Shown here one piece after another: positions 1 to 11,839 of a stretch of DNA of 64,000 bases. Source of the DNA: Aphelocoma coerulescens (Eukaryota; Chordata; Aves; Passeriformes; Corvidae); assembly GCF_041296385.1 (NCBI RefSeq), contig NW_027184063.1, positions 1,116,001 through 1,180,000 of the forward strand. The letters are read 5' to 3'. Both the position numbers and the translations under genes were made by a program. Below the pieces are notes generated by a model. That model saw only the letters and a list, made by a program, of their open reading frames with translations. It searched no databases and was not told the DNA's origin. Every line of letters begins with the position of its first letter. Positions within the stretch are counted from its first letter, which is position 1.

Positions 1-159
1 ATCCTCCCCCCACAATAGGGATCATCTGGAACAGGGGTCACCAGGTCTCTGCCCAACGGGGGTCACTCTGCATCACCCGACATGGATCCTCTGCTGCGAG
101 ATGAAGTTGGAGCAGTGCACAAAGCTCTTCCTGCACTCGGGGCACTCACAGGGCTTCCC

Positions 160-1391
160 TTACTGGTGGCTCCGTTGGTGTCTGGTCAAGTGAGAGCTCC
201 TGGAGAAGCACTTCCCACACTCGGGACACTCGTAGGGCCTCTCCCCGCTGTGGATCCTCTGGTGGCGGAGGAGACTGGAGTTGTTGCTGAAGCTCTTCCC
301 ACACTCAGAACACTCGTAGGGCCTCTCCCCAGTGTGGATCTGCTGGTGGCAGCTAAGACTATAGCTATGGCTGAAGCTCTTCCCACACTCGGGACACTCG
401 TAGGGCCTCTCCGCAATGTGGATCCTCTGGTGGCAGCTAAGACTATGTCTCTGCCTGAAGCTCTTCCCACACTCAGGACACTCGTAGGGCCTCTCGCCGG
501 TGTGGATGCGTTTGTGCCTGATGAGGTGGGAGTTGCGCTTGAAGCCCTTCCCGCAGTCGGGGCAGCGGAAGGGCCTCTCATCTGTGTGAATCTGCTGGTG
601 CAGGAGGAGACTGGAGCTGGTCTTAAATGTCTTCCCACATTCGCCACACTCGTAGGGCCTCTCGCCAGTGTGGATCTTCTGGTGGTGAATCAGGCTGGAG
701 CTCTGTCTGAAGCTCTTCCCACATTCCCCACACACATAGGGACGTTCCCCAGTATGAATCAACCGGTGTTGGATCAGGTTGGAGCTCTGTCTGAAGCTCT
801 GCCCACATTCCCCACACACATAGGGCCGTTCCCCAGTATGGATCAACTGGTGGTGGATCAGGTCGGTGCTCTGGCTGAAGCTTTTCGCACATTCTAAGCA
901 CTTGTAGCGTTTCTCCCTAGCGTGACGCTGCTCATGGACCACCAAGTCTGAATGCCGGCCACCTTCCCGGCACAGGGTGGGTCTTTCCTCCTCACAACTC
1001 CCTGGGCTGCGTTTGCAGCCCCTCCTCCTGCGGGATCTCCGGTGGTTTTCCTCCCTGTTGGATTCCTGCACTGTGGAGCTGCTCAAAATGGCCTCTTCCA
1101 CCAGGTGTTGCCGTGGGGATTTGTCCTCCCTGGGCTCCATCCTCAGCTCCTCATCTGGGGGAGGAAGGACAAGGAGAGGATGGGATTTGACTCCGTGCCA
1201 CAGGGAAGGGGAAGGAGATCCCCCCAGTCCGTCCCCGGCAGGACGGCGTCGGCAGCGGGGTTGTCCTGCAGCCGGGGGCGATGCTGGGCTGGGAGATGGA
1301 GCAGGAGAGAGGGAAAAGGGGCAGGGACTTCCTCCTCACCTGCCTGGGTGTCCCGGGGCATCTTCCTCTTTCTCACAGCCTCCGCCTCCAT
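160..1391 (-). CDS. C2H2 zinc-finger protein, 9 fingers, intact (U1 copy)
   Basis: Two coding exons on the minus strand: 1391-1340 (starts [17 protein letters not shown]) and 1154-160. The donor reads CAG|GTGAGG and the acceptor follows a pyrimidine run ending CCCCCAG; the join keeps frame and gives about 348 residues. The N-terminus is acidic and charged ([11 protein letters not shown]) with no KRAB, SCAN or BTB domain visible. Nine consecutive C2H2 fingers follow, with standard HTGERPY-type linkers and a few variants (HTDERPF, HIAERPY, HSGERPY). The family binds DNA and usually acts as a nuclear transcription regulator; the target is unknown. Start and intron were chosen because all four copies keep the same 52-nt first coding exon and splice sites. 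It is the longest array of the copies here. No orthologue is claimed. Confidence 0.88.
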
Positions 1392-1839
1392 CTGGCCAAG
1401 GTTTGGGAGTGGGAAATCCTGGTTTGGAGGGAAAAACAAGATGTGAGAGTGTTGGCTTAGGGGTTGCTCCTGCCCATGTCCTTCTCTAGAAGTCACCGGG
1501 CGTATCATGACTGTAAAATCCTCTCAAACACTGTGCTGGATTGAACTGGCATGAGAAATGAACCCCACTGATCTGCCCCAAGAGAGATGAAGGTGGGAGT
1601 TACAATTCACCAAAGAGATGACAAGAAATACCATGATACAGCTGTAACCCACAAAGGCTGAGTATAACCAGGCACCCTGGGACAAGAGCAGAACGGTGGT
1701 GGTTAGTTCCTGTGCTGAGCACCACCTGGTCCCGCTGCATGCAAAGCAAAAGGAAAGAAAACAAAACCTGTTGGTCGCAGTGGTAGACACACTGTCCTGT
1801 CCAAGTGATGGGTGCAGTCTTGTCAACAGCGGTGGTCAC

Positions 1840-1990
1840 AGTCCTGTTGGAGTTCTGCTCCTGCCCTGGATCTGCTGAGTGTTGCCAGAAGGCCTCAAAC
1901 CCAGATTTTATATGCTCAGGTTCAGGTGGGAATGCTCAGCCCCTCCTGCAGGGTGGGCAGTTTCACAATGGAATGATGTCATCCTGGGAG
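1840..1990 (-). promoter_or_regulatory. Putative TATA promoter of the U1 zinc-finger gene
   Basis: Read on the minus strand, TATAAAA lies at 1912-1906 and a CRE-like TGACATCA sits about 60-70 bases further upstream. Downstream are a likely untranslated first exon ending near 1,768 (CAACAG|GTTTTG) and an acceptor (CCAAACCAG) just before the coding start. The same layout occurs in the other three zinc-finger copies. Promoter use is inferred from motif order only. Confidence 0.5.
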
Positions 1991-4900
1991 TCATGGGATA
2001 TTTTGGGAGCCTTGATGGTCTCAGTCCTTGCAGCTGCCCATTGTGCTGGGGCCATTCAGTCCATGATGGCCCATCAGCAGAGGTGAGCCCTCAGGCTGGG
2101 TGGGACTGTGCTGCTGCTGCTACCCCGGAGGGAGTTATCCCAGCTGAGTCATTGGTGTGCAGAAAAAGAAACACTGCCCTGCCTCCCAGGGTTTGCCTCT
2201 CCTTCCTTATCTCATTTAACAGCCAGCTCCTCATAGCCTGAGGGGTTGGGGGTGCACTGGGCAGCTCCTGCAAAGGACCCATCATGAACAGCTCATCAGA
2301 AATGAGATAAGGGGAGTGGAATGCACAGTTTGGTCTCACCCACAGAGGGCTAAAGTGGCACCCTGCTCCTGTCAGCAGCACAGGCTGGCAGGGAGATGGC
2401 ATTGTAAGGTCTTGCTCCACTTGGCTTTCAGCCCACTAACCCATGGGCATGGTCCCTTCCCACCCCAATCCTTCTGGGCTTCTGGCAGGGACTCGCTTGC
2501 CTTTCCTTCCTCCCTCTGCTTCCAGCTGGGAATGTGCTGGGAAATGTCCAGCAAAGCAGCCTTTGCTGTCTGCTCTGGGAGCCCACCCAGCTGCTGCACC
2601 TTGTCCCCTGGCCCTGCACAGCTCCCGTGGGAGGCACGGCAGGACCAGCACCCTGCGAGCCTCGGGAATGCCCCTCTGGCATCCACGGCACACCCTCCAG
2701 GCATCTGGAATTCCAGTTCCCAGCAAGGAGAAGATGTTCCTGCCCTTGAAGGCAAAGCTCTCAGGAAGGAGCCAAAAGCCAAGTGCAGCAAGATCTTCCA
2801 GTGACATTTCGCTGCCAGCCTTCATCACCTCATCCATGGTTGTTTTAGCTGGTGGATTGGGAACAAAATCAGGGGAGGGCCTTTGGTGGGAGCTGCCCTG
2901 GCTGCAGAGAGACACTGAGAGACAAACAGAGCAGGCAAAGAAAGGCAGAAGAGGAAGGAGAACACAAATACAATCAGATGAGAAGGTGGCACTCTGGAAA
3001 CCAGACCAGAACTGACTGAAAATGAATGTGACAGAAAGAAATAATTTGGAATTGTGATTTCCTATCAAAATACAATTTCCTGCCTTTCTCACAAACCTCC
3101 TCCTGCTGTCATTCAGCAGGGCGTTCACAAAGTGCTCTGCTCGGAGTGGATGTTCCAGGCTGCAGACACAAGGAAACCTGGAATGGGCTTCTTCCTGCTC
3201 CTGGGGAGTTTGACATCCTCAGCCGAGGAGATGAGGAGGCAGCAGAAGAAAAGGGCAGCTGGGGTTCACCCTTCCACAGGAATAAGAGGGGGAAAGTGTC
3301 TCGTCCTCTCTGTCTCTGCTCCCCCAGGGATATTAAGGCTGATCCCAGACCCCCAAGGGTCACATTCAGGGCTGCCTTCCTGGAATGCTCGTGTGGAATG
3401 GAGGGGCAGCGTGGCAGCACCCGGATCTTGGACCACCCAGCTGCCCCCCAAGTTTAGTTTCTCTGTCCCTCTCCTACCTGGGGAGTCCCGGGGGGGTCTC
3501 CAAGCCTCTCTTGTCTGGGAATGATTCGGGGCAGTGGGGATGGTCTCTGTCCCTCTCACCCCACTCAGTGCCTGGTGAGGGTCTCTGTCCTTCTCCCCTT
3601 GGGATTTTTGGGAGGTGCTTGTGTGGGTTTGGGGGTGTCTGTGTTGCTCTCACCACGATGGTGCTTGGGCTGGGTCACCCCAGGGGTGAGAAGGACAGAG
3701 ACTCCCCCGGCCTCCCCGGGTATGAGAAGGTTGGAGAGCCCCTGAGCACACTCAGCAGTGTGAGGGACACAGAGCCCTTGGTCCCCAGTCCCGCACAAGC
3801 ATTCCCTGGGGCGAGAGGGATGGAGATGCCTGAGCATCCCCAACGGTGAAAGGGACAGGGACACTGCCTTGGGAATGCCCTGGAGTGAGAGGGACAGGGA
3901 CAACCCCACCAAGCCCCTCCCCAGCATCCCCCAGGGAGAGAGGCACAGAGACCCCTTGAGCATCCCCTGGGCACCGGACAAAATAAACTTGGCAGAAATC
4001 AAACTTAACTCTACCTAAAATGCTTGGAGGAATGTTTGCTCTTCCCACAAGTCACTTGTGATGAAAACGCAAACAAACCCCAACCATGAATGAACCGACA
4101 GCACAAGCAGTTATGGTGGCAATTCAAAGGTCCAGCGGTTCCCGCACAGTTCCAGCTCAGCTGCTGGCAGGTTCCTGTCAAAGAAAAGTGAAAGTTCGGC
4201 CCAATACAGATGATTTAAAGGAAGGATAAACTCTGTGTAGCTGTCGCAGAGGTGACAGGGATGAAGAGAAAAATGATTCTCTCATTTGGCAAAGGCCCCC
4301 AGCCTGTGAAAGAGAAGAGGGGGAAGAGCAAGGGAGTGACAGGGACAGAGACCTCCCCTGGGGAGGGGCGAGTGTGACACTGTCCCCTGTGTGTGTGGCC
4401 TTCCCGGGGTGGGGGTTTCACACCTGAGCCAGTCTGGGTAAGGGGGGTGGTGTTCACTCCCCCTGGGCAGGGGTTACCCCACACCCCCAAACTCTCCTCC
4501 TGCCCCCTTGGTTGGGGGATGGGGGTGCAAACCTGGCCTCAGCAAATGGGTCTGGGGGCTGGGGCCTCCCCCAGCCAGGGCTGATTTTCAGGACAGCTCT
4601 GACCTTGGCTTTCTGGTGGATTCATTCTCCTCCCTCAGCCTTGTTTCCTTCTCCCTAGACCTGAGATCCCTGGCTAAGAGTCCCCCTTTCCCTGATCTCA
4701 AGGTTCCTTAGCTCAACTTGCAGCTCAAAGTTCCCCTCAGGAGGCACATTCAGGGACAGGGGGGCTTGGGTGGTGGCAGCTCCTTTATACAGTTCTGCCA
4801 TAATGGGCAAAAAGCCCTTCCTGACAAAGTTTCATGGCTAGCTGGGTTGGGCGTGGAGGAGACCACAGTCCACAGAGGGCTTACACAGGTTTACACAGAC

Positions 4901-5050
4901 TCCCCTGCCACTGAGGGGGACAAGGAGGTTTCAGGTCTGTGGTGCTACCTCTGGCCAGAGGCACTGAACACCCATCCTCCCTTACACAAACTGGCCCAGC
5001 TGGGAAACCTCCAACACTGGAAAGGCCATATCCACGGGATATTCACATGA
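1990..5050. other. Duplicated stretch without a recognisable gene (U1)
   Basis: No domain, splice pattern or RNA gene is convincing here. The minus strand keeps a reading frame of about 230 codons (2,436-3,128) that recurs in the other units at 24,857-25,552, 34,874-35,707 and 47,132-47,710. The copies are too young for that to show selection, and the translation matches no family I know. At 3,460-3,980 there are loosely repeated purine-rich stretches (GAGAGGGACAGGGAC-like). Confidence 0.5.
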
Positions 5051-5229
5051 GAGGCAGCTGAGGGGGTGTCATAATCCATCAAAGACCTCCCAAAGTGCTC
5101 CCAAAACTTATTCCTGAGGCCTTTCTCCACAGGACTGCACATGATGCAAAGTGATGCAGCAGACCCAGAGTCTGCTGCAAGAGACAGTGTCCAAGTGCCC
5201 TCCCCCAGGGGAGGTACCTGGGCATTCCC

Positions 5230-5529
5230 ACCTGCCCTGAGCATATATTAATCCATTGGACTCTGAGCTTTTAGGGGGACTCTAACCACCAAAAAGACCA
5301 GCTGGAGAGGATCACTGGGATCCAAGTGGGATCCGTGGAGTGGTGTATTTTCTTTCATCTGTCTCTCTCACTCTCTGCCCCCCAACCTCTTTTCTATCTC
5401 TTTCTCTTCTCTCTCTCTCTCATATTTGCTATTAAATAAAGCCCATACTATTGACTTTGGTCTTGGTCTTGTTTGCACCTTAATTTGGGCAGAGGCATTT
5501 CTAATTCCTTTCAAGATTGGACTGTGACA
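5230..5529 (+). mobile_element. LTR 3' portion with CT-rich tract (U1)
   Basis: A CT-rich microsatellite (5,350-5,425) is followed by AATAAA at 5,435-5,440 and an end at CTGTGACA (5,529), the layout of an LTR R/U5 end. The inverted copy is at 32,636-32,920. In U4 this part is missing, apparently lost with most of the neighbouring minisatellite. The left boundary could not be fixed. Confidence 0.5.
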
Positions 5530-6680
5530 TCCTGCTGTGCTGAGAGTTTACACTTAGTTCCATGAGATATCTCTGTGTGACAATGTTCTCCTGGGTTCCA
5601 AGAGGCCCCACTGTGTCACAATAGAGCCTTGGTTCCATGAGATTCCATTGCCCCCAATGGTTTCCTGGGTTCCAAGAGGCCCCACTGTGTCACAGCGGCC
5701 CCTTGCTTCCACAAGCCATGCCACGGTCCCAGTTGCACCTGGCTTCCATGAGGCGCTGCTGTGTTCACAATTGACACTTGGTTCCATGAGATTTCACTGC
5801 ATCACAATGTTCTCCTTAGTTTCAGGAGAGGCTGATGTGTTGACAATTGACCCTTGGTTCCTTGAGATTCCATTGCATCACAGAAGTCTCCTTGGTTCCA
5901 TGAGGCCCTCCTCTGCCACTAGGGAGCCGTAGTTCCATGTTTTTCCATTGTGTGTCAATGGCTTCCAGTGCTCTGTGAGGCCACAACATCAAACAGTGGA
6001 CATTTGCTTCCATCGGTTTCCACGATGTTCCAACGGTCTCCTGGTTTCCATGCAGCCCCTCTTTGGAATAACTGAGACTTGCTTCCCGGAGGTTCTATTG
6101 CGTCACAATGGTCTCCTGGCTTCATTGAGGCCCCACTGTCTTTACAATGGACACTTGGTTCCCCAAGATTCCATGACGTCACTGTGCTCTCCTTTGATTC
6201 ATCAGGCTGTGCTGTGTCACCATGGACACTTGCTTCCTCAAAGGCTGGAGATATCCCAGTGGCACTGGCTGGCCCTCAGGCCCTGCTTTGTCCCAATGGC
6301 GCCTTGGTTGCATGAGAATCCATTGCCCCACACTGGTCTCCTGGGTGCCACGGGGCCTTTCTGTGTCACAGTGGACCCTTGATTGCACCAGCCTTGGCAA
6401 TGTCCCAGTGGAATCTGGGTTCCATGAGACCCTGCCATGTCACAATTGACCACTGGTTCCATGAGACTCCATTGTGACCCTGTGCTCTCCTAGGTCCCAT
6501 GATGCCTTGCTGTGCCACAATGGCTCCTTCATACTACTAGGCCTGGCAATGTTTCTGTGGCCATTGTGTTCCATGAGGCCTCACTCTATAACAACTGGCC
6601 CTTGATTCCATGAGATTCCATTGCATCACAAAGATGTTCTGGGTTCCATGAAGCCCCACTGTGTCACAATGGACACTGGG
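5530..6680. repeat. Degenerate minisatellite, TTCCATGAGRCYCCA-type (U1)
   Basis: About 1.1 kb of imperfect tandem units of roughly 60 bases, each built on 'TTCCATGAG', 'CACTGTGTCACAATGG' and 'CTTGGTT'. Units differ by many substitutions, so the array is old. The reverse complement occurs at 31,480-32,635. Short stretches recur at 27,540-27,780, 59,030-59,220, 63,000-63,110 and 63,740-64,000. Many apparent ORFs here are by-products of the repeat. Confidence 0.8.
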
Positions 6681-7119
6681 TTCCCTGAGTGGTGGCACTG
6701 TTTCCACACCACCTCTGTCTGAAGAGGCCCCACTTTGTCACAATTGACTCTGGGTTCCATGGGCTGGGAAGAGCAGAGGTGGGAAGAGGCTGGGCCATTG
6801 TCCCTGGCTGGGCTGCTGTGCTGGGAGTCTCTTCCCTCCAGCTGTGCCCACAGGCACTGCCCCTGCAGAGCCAGAGAAGGGCTGAAGAACAAACCTTGGA
6901 CACACAAGTCAGGGCAGACACTCCTTTTGATTCAAATGCACAGGGAAGAAGCCTCCTGAAAGTCTTTGTGTTTCCAAAGAAAGGCAGACGTTCATGTAGA
7001 AATGCTAAGAGCAGTACTACAGGATTTTATAAAAAACAGCATAACACTAGAAAAAGAAGAAAAAAAGGCACCAATGAAAAAATGGACAAATAGGAAAAAA
7101 ACCCTGAGATCATAAAGAG

Positions 7120-8082
7120 TCACATTCTGAAGGTTCTGGAGCAGAAGAGAGAGAGTTTATTGACAGATACAGTCATCATTTTCCTCAGGGCATCCTTGAG
7201 CTCCTGGTTCCTCAGGCTGTAGATGAGGGGGTTCAGGGCTGGAGGCACCACCGAGTTCAGAACTGACACCACCACATCCAGGGATGGGGACGAGATGGAG
7301 GGGGGCTTCAGGTGAGCAAATGTGCCAGTGCTGATAAACAGAGAGACCATGGCCAGGTGAGGGAGGCACGTGCAAAAGGCTTTGTGGCAGCCCTGCTCAG
7401 AGGGGATCCTCAGCATGGCCCTGAAGATCTGCACATAGGAGAAAAGGATGAACACAAAACAACCCAAAAAAGGAGAAGTACTAAAAGCAAGAAGCCCAAA
7501 TTCCCTCAGGTATGTGTCTGAGCAGGAGAGCCTGAGGATGTGTGGGATTTCACAGAAGAACTGGCCCAGGGCATTGTCCTGGCACAGGGGCAGAGGAAAT
7601 GTATTGGCCGTGTGCAGCAGAGCAGTGAGAAAGCCACTGGCCCAGGCAGCTGCTGCCATGTGGGCACAAGCTCTGCTGCCCAGGAGGGTCCCGTAGTGCA
7701 GGGCTTTGCAGATGGACACGTAGCGGTCATAGCACATGACGGTGAGGAGGAAATCCTGTGTTCCAAGAAAGAAGACAATCAGAAACACCTGAGCAGCACA
7801 TCCTGTGTAGGAGATGTGCCTGGTGCCCCAGAGGGAATTGTGCATGGCTTTGGGGACAGTGGTGCAGATGGAGCCCAGGTCGGTGAGGGCCAGGCTGAGC
7901 AGGAAGAAGAACATGGGGCTGTGCAGGTGCTGGCCGCAGGCTCCGGCGCTGATGATGAGGCCGTTGGCCAGGAGGGCAGCCAGGGAGATGCCCAGGAAGA
8001 GGCAGAAGTGCAGGAGCTGCAGCTGCCACGTGTCTGCCAAAGGCAGCAGGAGGAAGTGGCTGATGGAGCTGCTGTTGGACAT
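7120..8082 (-). CDS. Olfactory receptor, avian gamma-c (OR14-like) clade, intact
   Basis: An intronless seven-transmembrane receptor of 320 residues. The chosen start is the Met of MSNSSSISHFLLLP, which has the usual N-terminal glycosylation site (NSS); an in-frame Met ten codons upstream is less likely. Family marks are PMFFFL after TM1, MCYDRYVSIC at the end of TM3 (the usual MAYDRYVAIC with two changes), HKAFCTCLPHL at TM6 and PPALNPLIYSLRN at TM7. Paired extracellular cysteines are kept. Such receptors sit in olfactory neuron membranes and signal through a G protein; the ligand is unknown. It is the only OR copy here with no frame break. Confidence 0.92.
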   Translation of the reverse strand: MSNSSSISHFLLLPLADTWQLQLLHFCLFLGISLAALLANGLIISAGACGQHLHSPMFFFLLSLALTDLGSICTTVPKAMHNSLWGTRHISYTGCAAQVFLIVFFLGTQDFLLTVMCYDRYVSICKALHYGTLLGSRACAHMAAAAWASGFLTALLHTANTFPLPLCQDNALGQFFCEIPHILRLSCSDTYLREFGLLAFSTSPFLGCFVFILFSYVQIFRAMLRIPSEQGCHKAFCTCLPHLAMVSLFISTGTFAHLKPPSISSPSLDVVVSVLNSVVPPALNPLIYSLRNQELKDALRKMMTVSVNKLSLFCSRTFRM

Positions 8083-8112
8083 TGCTGTGTCTGGCCATGG
8101 GCACCTGTTCAT

Positions 8113-10560
8113 GGAGAAAGGACAGTGACAAGTCAGGACAGGCTGCTTGGAGCCAAACCTGTGCCATTCCCTGCAGACTGTCCCGCTGGGACTGCCCCAC
8201 CCTTGTTCCTGCTCTGGGAAAACCTTCCCCCAGTTGCCTGCCTGAGCTCCACTTGTGCTGTCTGAGTGTGCCAGGAGCAGCCAGGCCTGTGCGTGGGGGC
8301 TGTCGAGGAGCCATCCCTGCCCCGCTGCCCTGGGTTTGTGGCCGTGTGGCAGAGGGACAAGGCTGGAGAGTCAGGATTTGTCAGTGCACTCCCTCCTAGA
8401 AAGGCTTGGTAGCAGTTTTACTCTCAGTTCCACAGGACAGGGATGGCAGGAGTGAGTTTTAGGAAAGGTTTTCCTACCCACACATCATTCCTGCTTCTCT
8501 GAGGTCAGAAATCCCCAGCATTTCTGCTGCACTCCACCTTTGCCACTGAGAGAGGTGAGAGGCAAAGGATTCCCTGTGGCTCAGGGCAAGCTGAGGGGCT
8601 GCATGGGCTTGTTCCCAACTGCCCTGGGCTTGCCCCTTTGGCTGCAGTCAGAGCACAATCACACTCCTGGCTCACCCTGGCATAAACCAGACCCTGCCCA
8701 GAGCACAGGGATCCCTGAATGTCTCACCCTCTCTAAAGGTCTCTGAGCAAGGTCTCAGCACCCCCTTCTGCCAGGGACACTCACGCTGCCCTTGGCAAAC
8801 CCAGCAGCATTTCCTCAGCTGTGGCATCTCTGCACTTCCCCGGGGGACATTCAGGGCACTCCGAGAGGCTCTGGCACAGATTTGCACCCAGGAGGGCAGC
8901 TCAGAGCTTGGAAGGACACAGTGAGGGGAGCTCTGGGTGTACCCATGATGGTATCTCCGGGAGGGAGGCTCAGCTCATTCCCCTTTCCCATGGACTGCTT
9001 TGCCCACAGCCCCACAGGGCACAGGGAAGTTTGGACATCCCATTCCCATGGACAGCCTTGTCTGGCAGGAATCCCAAGTGCAGAGCCTGACAGCTGCTGC
9101 AGATCCCAGCGCCCCCCTGGGAGCACCAGATCGCAGTGACAATGTCAGAGGAGTAATAATAATAACTATAACAAGGACAATAGCAGAGACTCAGAATGTT
9201 CTGTCATTCTGGGATTCCAACTCCTGTTCTGCTTCTCTCATCCCGCAACCTTCCCATCCTGCTCCAAGCAGGAAATCCAAACAGGCTCAGGAACGCTCCT
9301 GATCTTGACAGCAATCCCTGGCTTACCTTCTTTTGGGAAGTGTCTCCAGAGCTGTGCCCAGGCTGGTCTGGAGCTGGGAGCAGCCCTGCCCCAGCCAGCA
9401 GCTCTCAGCAGCAGCACCTGCCCTGCTCAGGGTCACTCCTTCCCCCCACAGCTCCTACCCCAGCACTGGCAGCAGCTCCCCGGGCCGGCTGAGAGCTGCC
9501 CCTGGCAGGCAGCAGAGTCCCTGTCCCAGCACAGCGCCCTGGGCTGCAGGAACCTGCTCTGCAGGACAGCCCTGGGCACCCCTGGCTGCAGCCCCGGCTG
9601 CTCAGCCCTGCAGCAGAGCCTGGCAACAGGAGCTGCCTTGTGCTGGGCCTCGGGGGCTGCAGCACGGAAACCCAGCCCTGCCCTAGGGCCACATCCCCCA
9701 GACTGCAGCAACTCTGGGAGTGCTCTGCAAAGCTCTGAAAAGCTGTGGGATGGGCCAGCTTCAGGAGATGCCTCCAGGTGCTGCAGCTTCTCTTCCCACA
9801 GCCAGACGATGACTGTTTCAAACTCTCTGAGGATTTCTGCTCTGGTGAGCCCTCAGTGAGCTCTGCTCTGTGCTCCCAGCCCCGGCTGAGTTGAAGCCCT
9901 ATGTGCCTCTGTGCTGTGCCCGGGCTGGCTACAGGCAGTGCCCCAGCCCAGGAGCTGCTCCTGGCCAGAGCTGTCTCTCTGCAGCGCTGCCGCTTGCCAA
10001 GTGCTGCCTGTGTGCCAGGAGCCCGGCCCAGCTCAGCAGCACAGATACAGCACAAGGACTGTAATGACCCTCTCAGGGCTTGGTGCTGAGGCCCTGAACA
10101 TCAGTCCCTGACAGGGACTGGCAGAAACCTCTCAAGAATTCTGAGTCAGATTCAAACTCCAAAGTTCTTGACACTGTTAATGGGTCTCAGTGAGGGACAC
10201 GAGTGAGAAAGTGTCCCCAGGCTGCAGTTAGAGCAGAGAACTGGAGGCAGGGAGGACAGGTGGGGACAAAGAGAAGCCAAGTCTTGGTACCCTGGGGCAC
10301 AGCAGCATCTGGGCCACCAAGGGCTGTGAGGAGACACCTTGTCCTGAGGCACCGGGGCCTCCTGGGCACAGCCCCAGCAAGGCTGGGCACTGTCAGCCCC
10401 TTGTCCTGCCCTCAGCATCCCCCCCACATCCCAGTGGCCTCAGGGATCTGCTGGAAGGAGTCCCTGGGGAGCCTTGGTCAGGAATGGCCCTGGGGGGCTC
10501 CTGAATGCTCCCAGGGATTGCAGGTTTTCCAAAGGACTTTGGCTTTGGCTTTTGCCTTGG
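8113..10560. other. OR upstream region, no coding gene recognised
   Basis: GC-rich sequence upstream of the OR gene. Several open frames of 100-220 codons exist on both strands, but none shows a domain, and the overlapping alternatives look like composition effects. An acceptor-like site just before the OR start (TCTCCATGAACAG on the gene strand) suggests a spliced 5' untranslated region. Similarity to the other units ends near 9,600; from there to 10,560 the sequence is unique in this window and nothing is recognised. Confidence 0.45.
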
Positions 10561-10567
10561 AATGTCT

Positions 10568-11400
10568 GAGAGCTTTGTGCAATCAAGGCCCCCAATTATC
10601 TGCTTTAATTAGTCCCTGGAGAGCCTTTGTCAGTAACAACACTCAGTGGGGCTCATTATTGCTTCAGGTTATTGGAGAATGGTTAGAGGAGCACGGACAT
10701 GGCTCATTGATAGAATGATTGGATCAATAATCCAACTGTACAAGTAAAAAGGCCTGTGTGAGAAAAATTCTACATGAGACAAATCCCTGTGTGAGAAACC
10801 AACCTGGGAACCAGAAGGGAGTTTTTGAGAGGTGCAGCTGTGCTGATAAGATGGACTATCCCTAAGAAGGGAGGAAGATCTTTGATCTCTCAAGACAAAA
10901 CATAAACAATAAGAAGCTTGCCAAATGTAGTCTTTTTATCTAACCCAATTATGTAGAGGTCAGAATGTGCTTTTATAAGTTTCAACTAATTAAAGAACTG
11001 ATAAGCTTGTATTCAATACTCTATATAAGTGCCTTTGTATTGCTAATAAATGGAGCTTGCATATATCAATCGTATCGGTTGCCTGCAATGTCTCTCCTCA
11101 CCTAAGTCGTCGATTCATTTTGCAACATCAGGGTGCTTCTGTTTGGTAAGTACTTGGTGCTTCCCTATTGATACCAACTCTAGGAGAGGTTTGTGCAATC
11201 AAGGCCCCCAATTATCTGCTTTAATTAGTCCTTGGAGAGCCTTTGTCAGTACCAACACTCAGTGGGGCTCATTGATGCTTCAGGGTGCTTCTGTTTTGTA
11301 AGTACTTGGTGCTTCCCTTTTGATACCAACACTATGAGAGGTTTGTGCAATCTCCTCTCAGGCCCTGAGGTTCCAGGGCTCAGCATCAAATGCACCACGG
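10568..11400. repeat. 152-bp tandem repeat, about 3 copies, split by an LTR
   Basis: A unit starting GAGAG(C/G)TTTGTGCAATC begins at 10,568, 11,184 and 11,336. The full unit at 11,184-11,335 is 152 bases. The first unit is also 152 bases once the LTR at 10,669-11,127 and one target-site duplication are removed. The third unit is partial. Confidence 0.75.
10669..11127 (+). mobile_element. Solo LTR, 459 bp, 5-bp TSD TCAGG
   Basis: The insertion is flanked by TCAGG at 10,664-10,668 and 11,128-11,132. It ends in GCAACA and has an AATAAA at about 11,045 followed by a GT-rich stretch, as in an LTR R/U5 region. The uninterrupted repeat unit downstream gives the empty-site sequence and confirms the boundaries. 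No internal retroviral sequence is present. Confidence 0.75.
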
Positions 11401-11839
11401 GGCTCATTAGGATCAAGCAAGTCCTGACAAACCGCGGCTCGGCCTTGATTTCCCTCTGCTCGAGTGCAGTTCATTAGGAAAGTTTCCTTCTGCAGTTGTG
11501 GAGAAATATTTCAAAGAGCTTCCAATAAATACGTATTCTTGTTTTAAGGGGTGTATTTCATTGCTGTTCTCTTTAGAGAAGAGGTGATTGCAGCATTCTG
11601 TGATTGCTATTGGTGCAGGGTCTCTCCTCAGGAGGTCTGGCCTGGTCACAGAAGCTGTGCCTTGAGGTCTGACCCAGTATGGACAGCGCTGCTCCACATC
11701 CCCAAGCCCATGCTGTCTCTCCTCACTCACCTGGGACCTGCTTTGCTTGGAGAACTGGCTGCACTCAGCCAAGGAGGGGTTTTCTTCTTTTTTTTTAAAG
11801 AATCTGAAATTCCTAAGTTTCCCCACTGAAAACAGGCAC

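Larger units (their letters stand above)
1..9600. repeat. Amplicon unit U1 (segmental duplication)
   Basis: This block holds, left to right, a zinc-finger gene (minus), its promoter, about 3 kb without a gene, an LTR, a minisatellite and an OR gene (minus). The same order in the opposite orientation occurs at about 28,565-37,970. Translations and non-coding stretches match with few differences by eye, so this is a recent duplication rather than a dispersed repeat. Similarity to the other copies stops near 9,600, inside a GC-rich stretch. Boundaries are approximate because they were judged by reading, not alignment. Confidence 0.85.

Noticed and set aside
82..897. Plus-strand open frame of 271 codons with a repeating [16 protein letters not shown] pattern; counterparts at 22,517-23,359 and 37,206-37,907
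   Set aside because: It is the antisense of the C2H2 finger array; the 28-residue periodicity comes from the finger repeat on the other strand.
1..1391. KRAB, SCAN or BTB domain in the zinc-finger proteins
   Set aside because: The N-terminus is only about 90 residues of charged sequence without those motifs.
7540..8265. 241-codon plus-strand frame, repeated at 29,897-30,622
   Set aside because: Antisense of the OR gene, with low-complexity acidic translation and no domain.
8792..9302. Open frames of 100-170 codons upstream of the OR, also at 28,858-29,379 and 60,336-60,848
   Set aside because: No domain or splice support; several phases are open at once, as expected in GC-rich sequence, and the copies are young duplicates.
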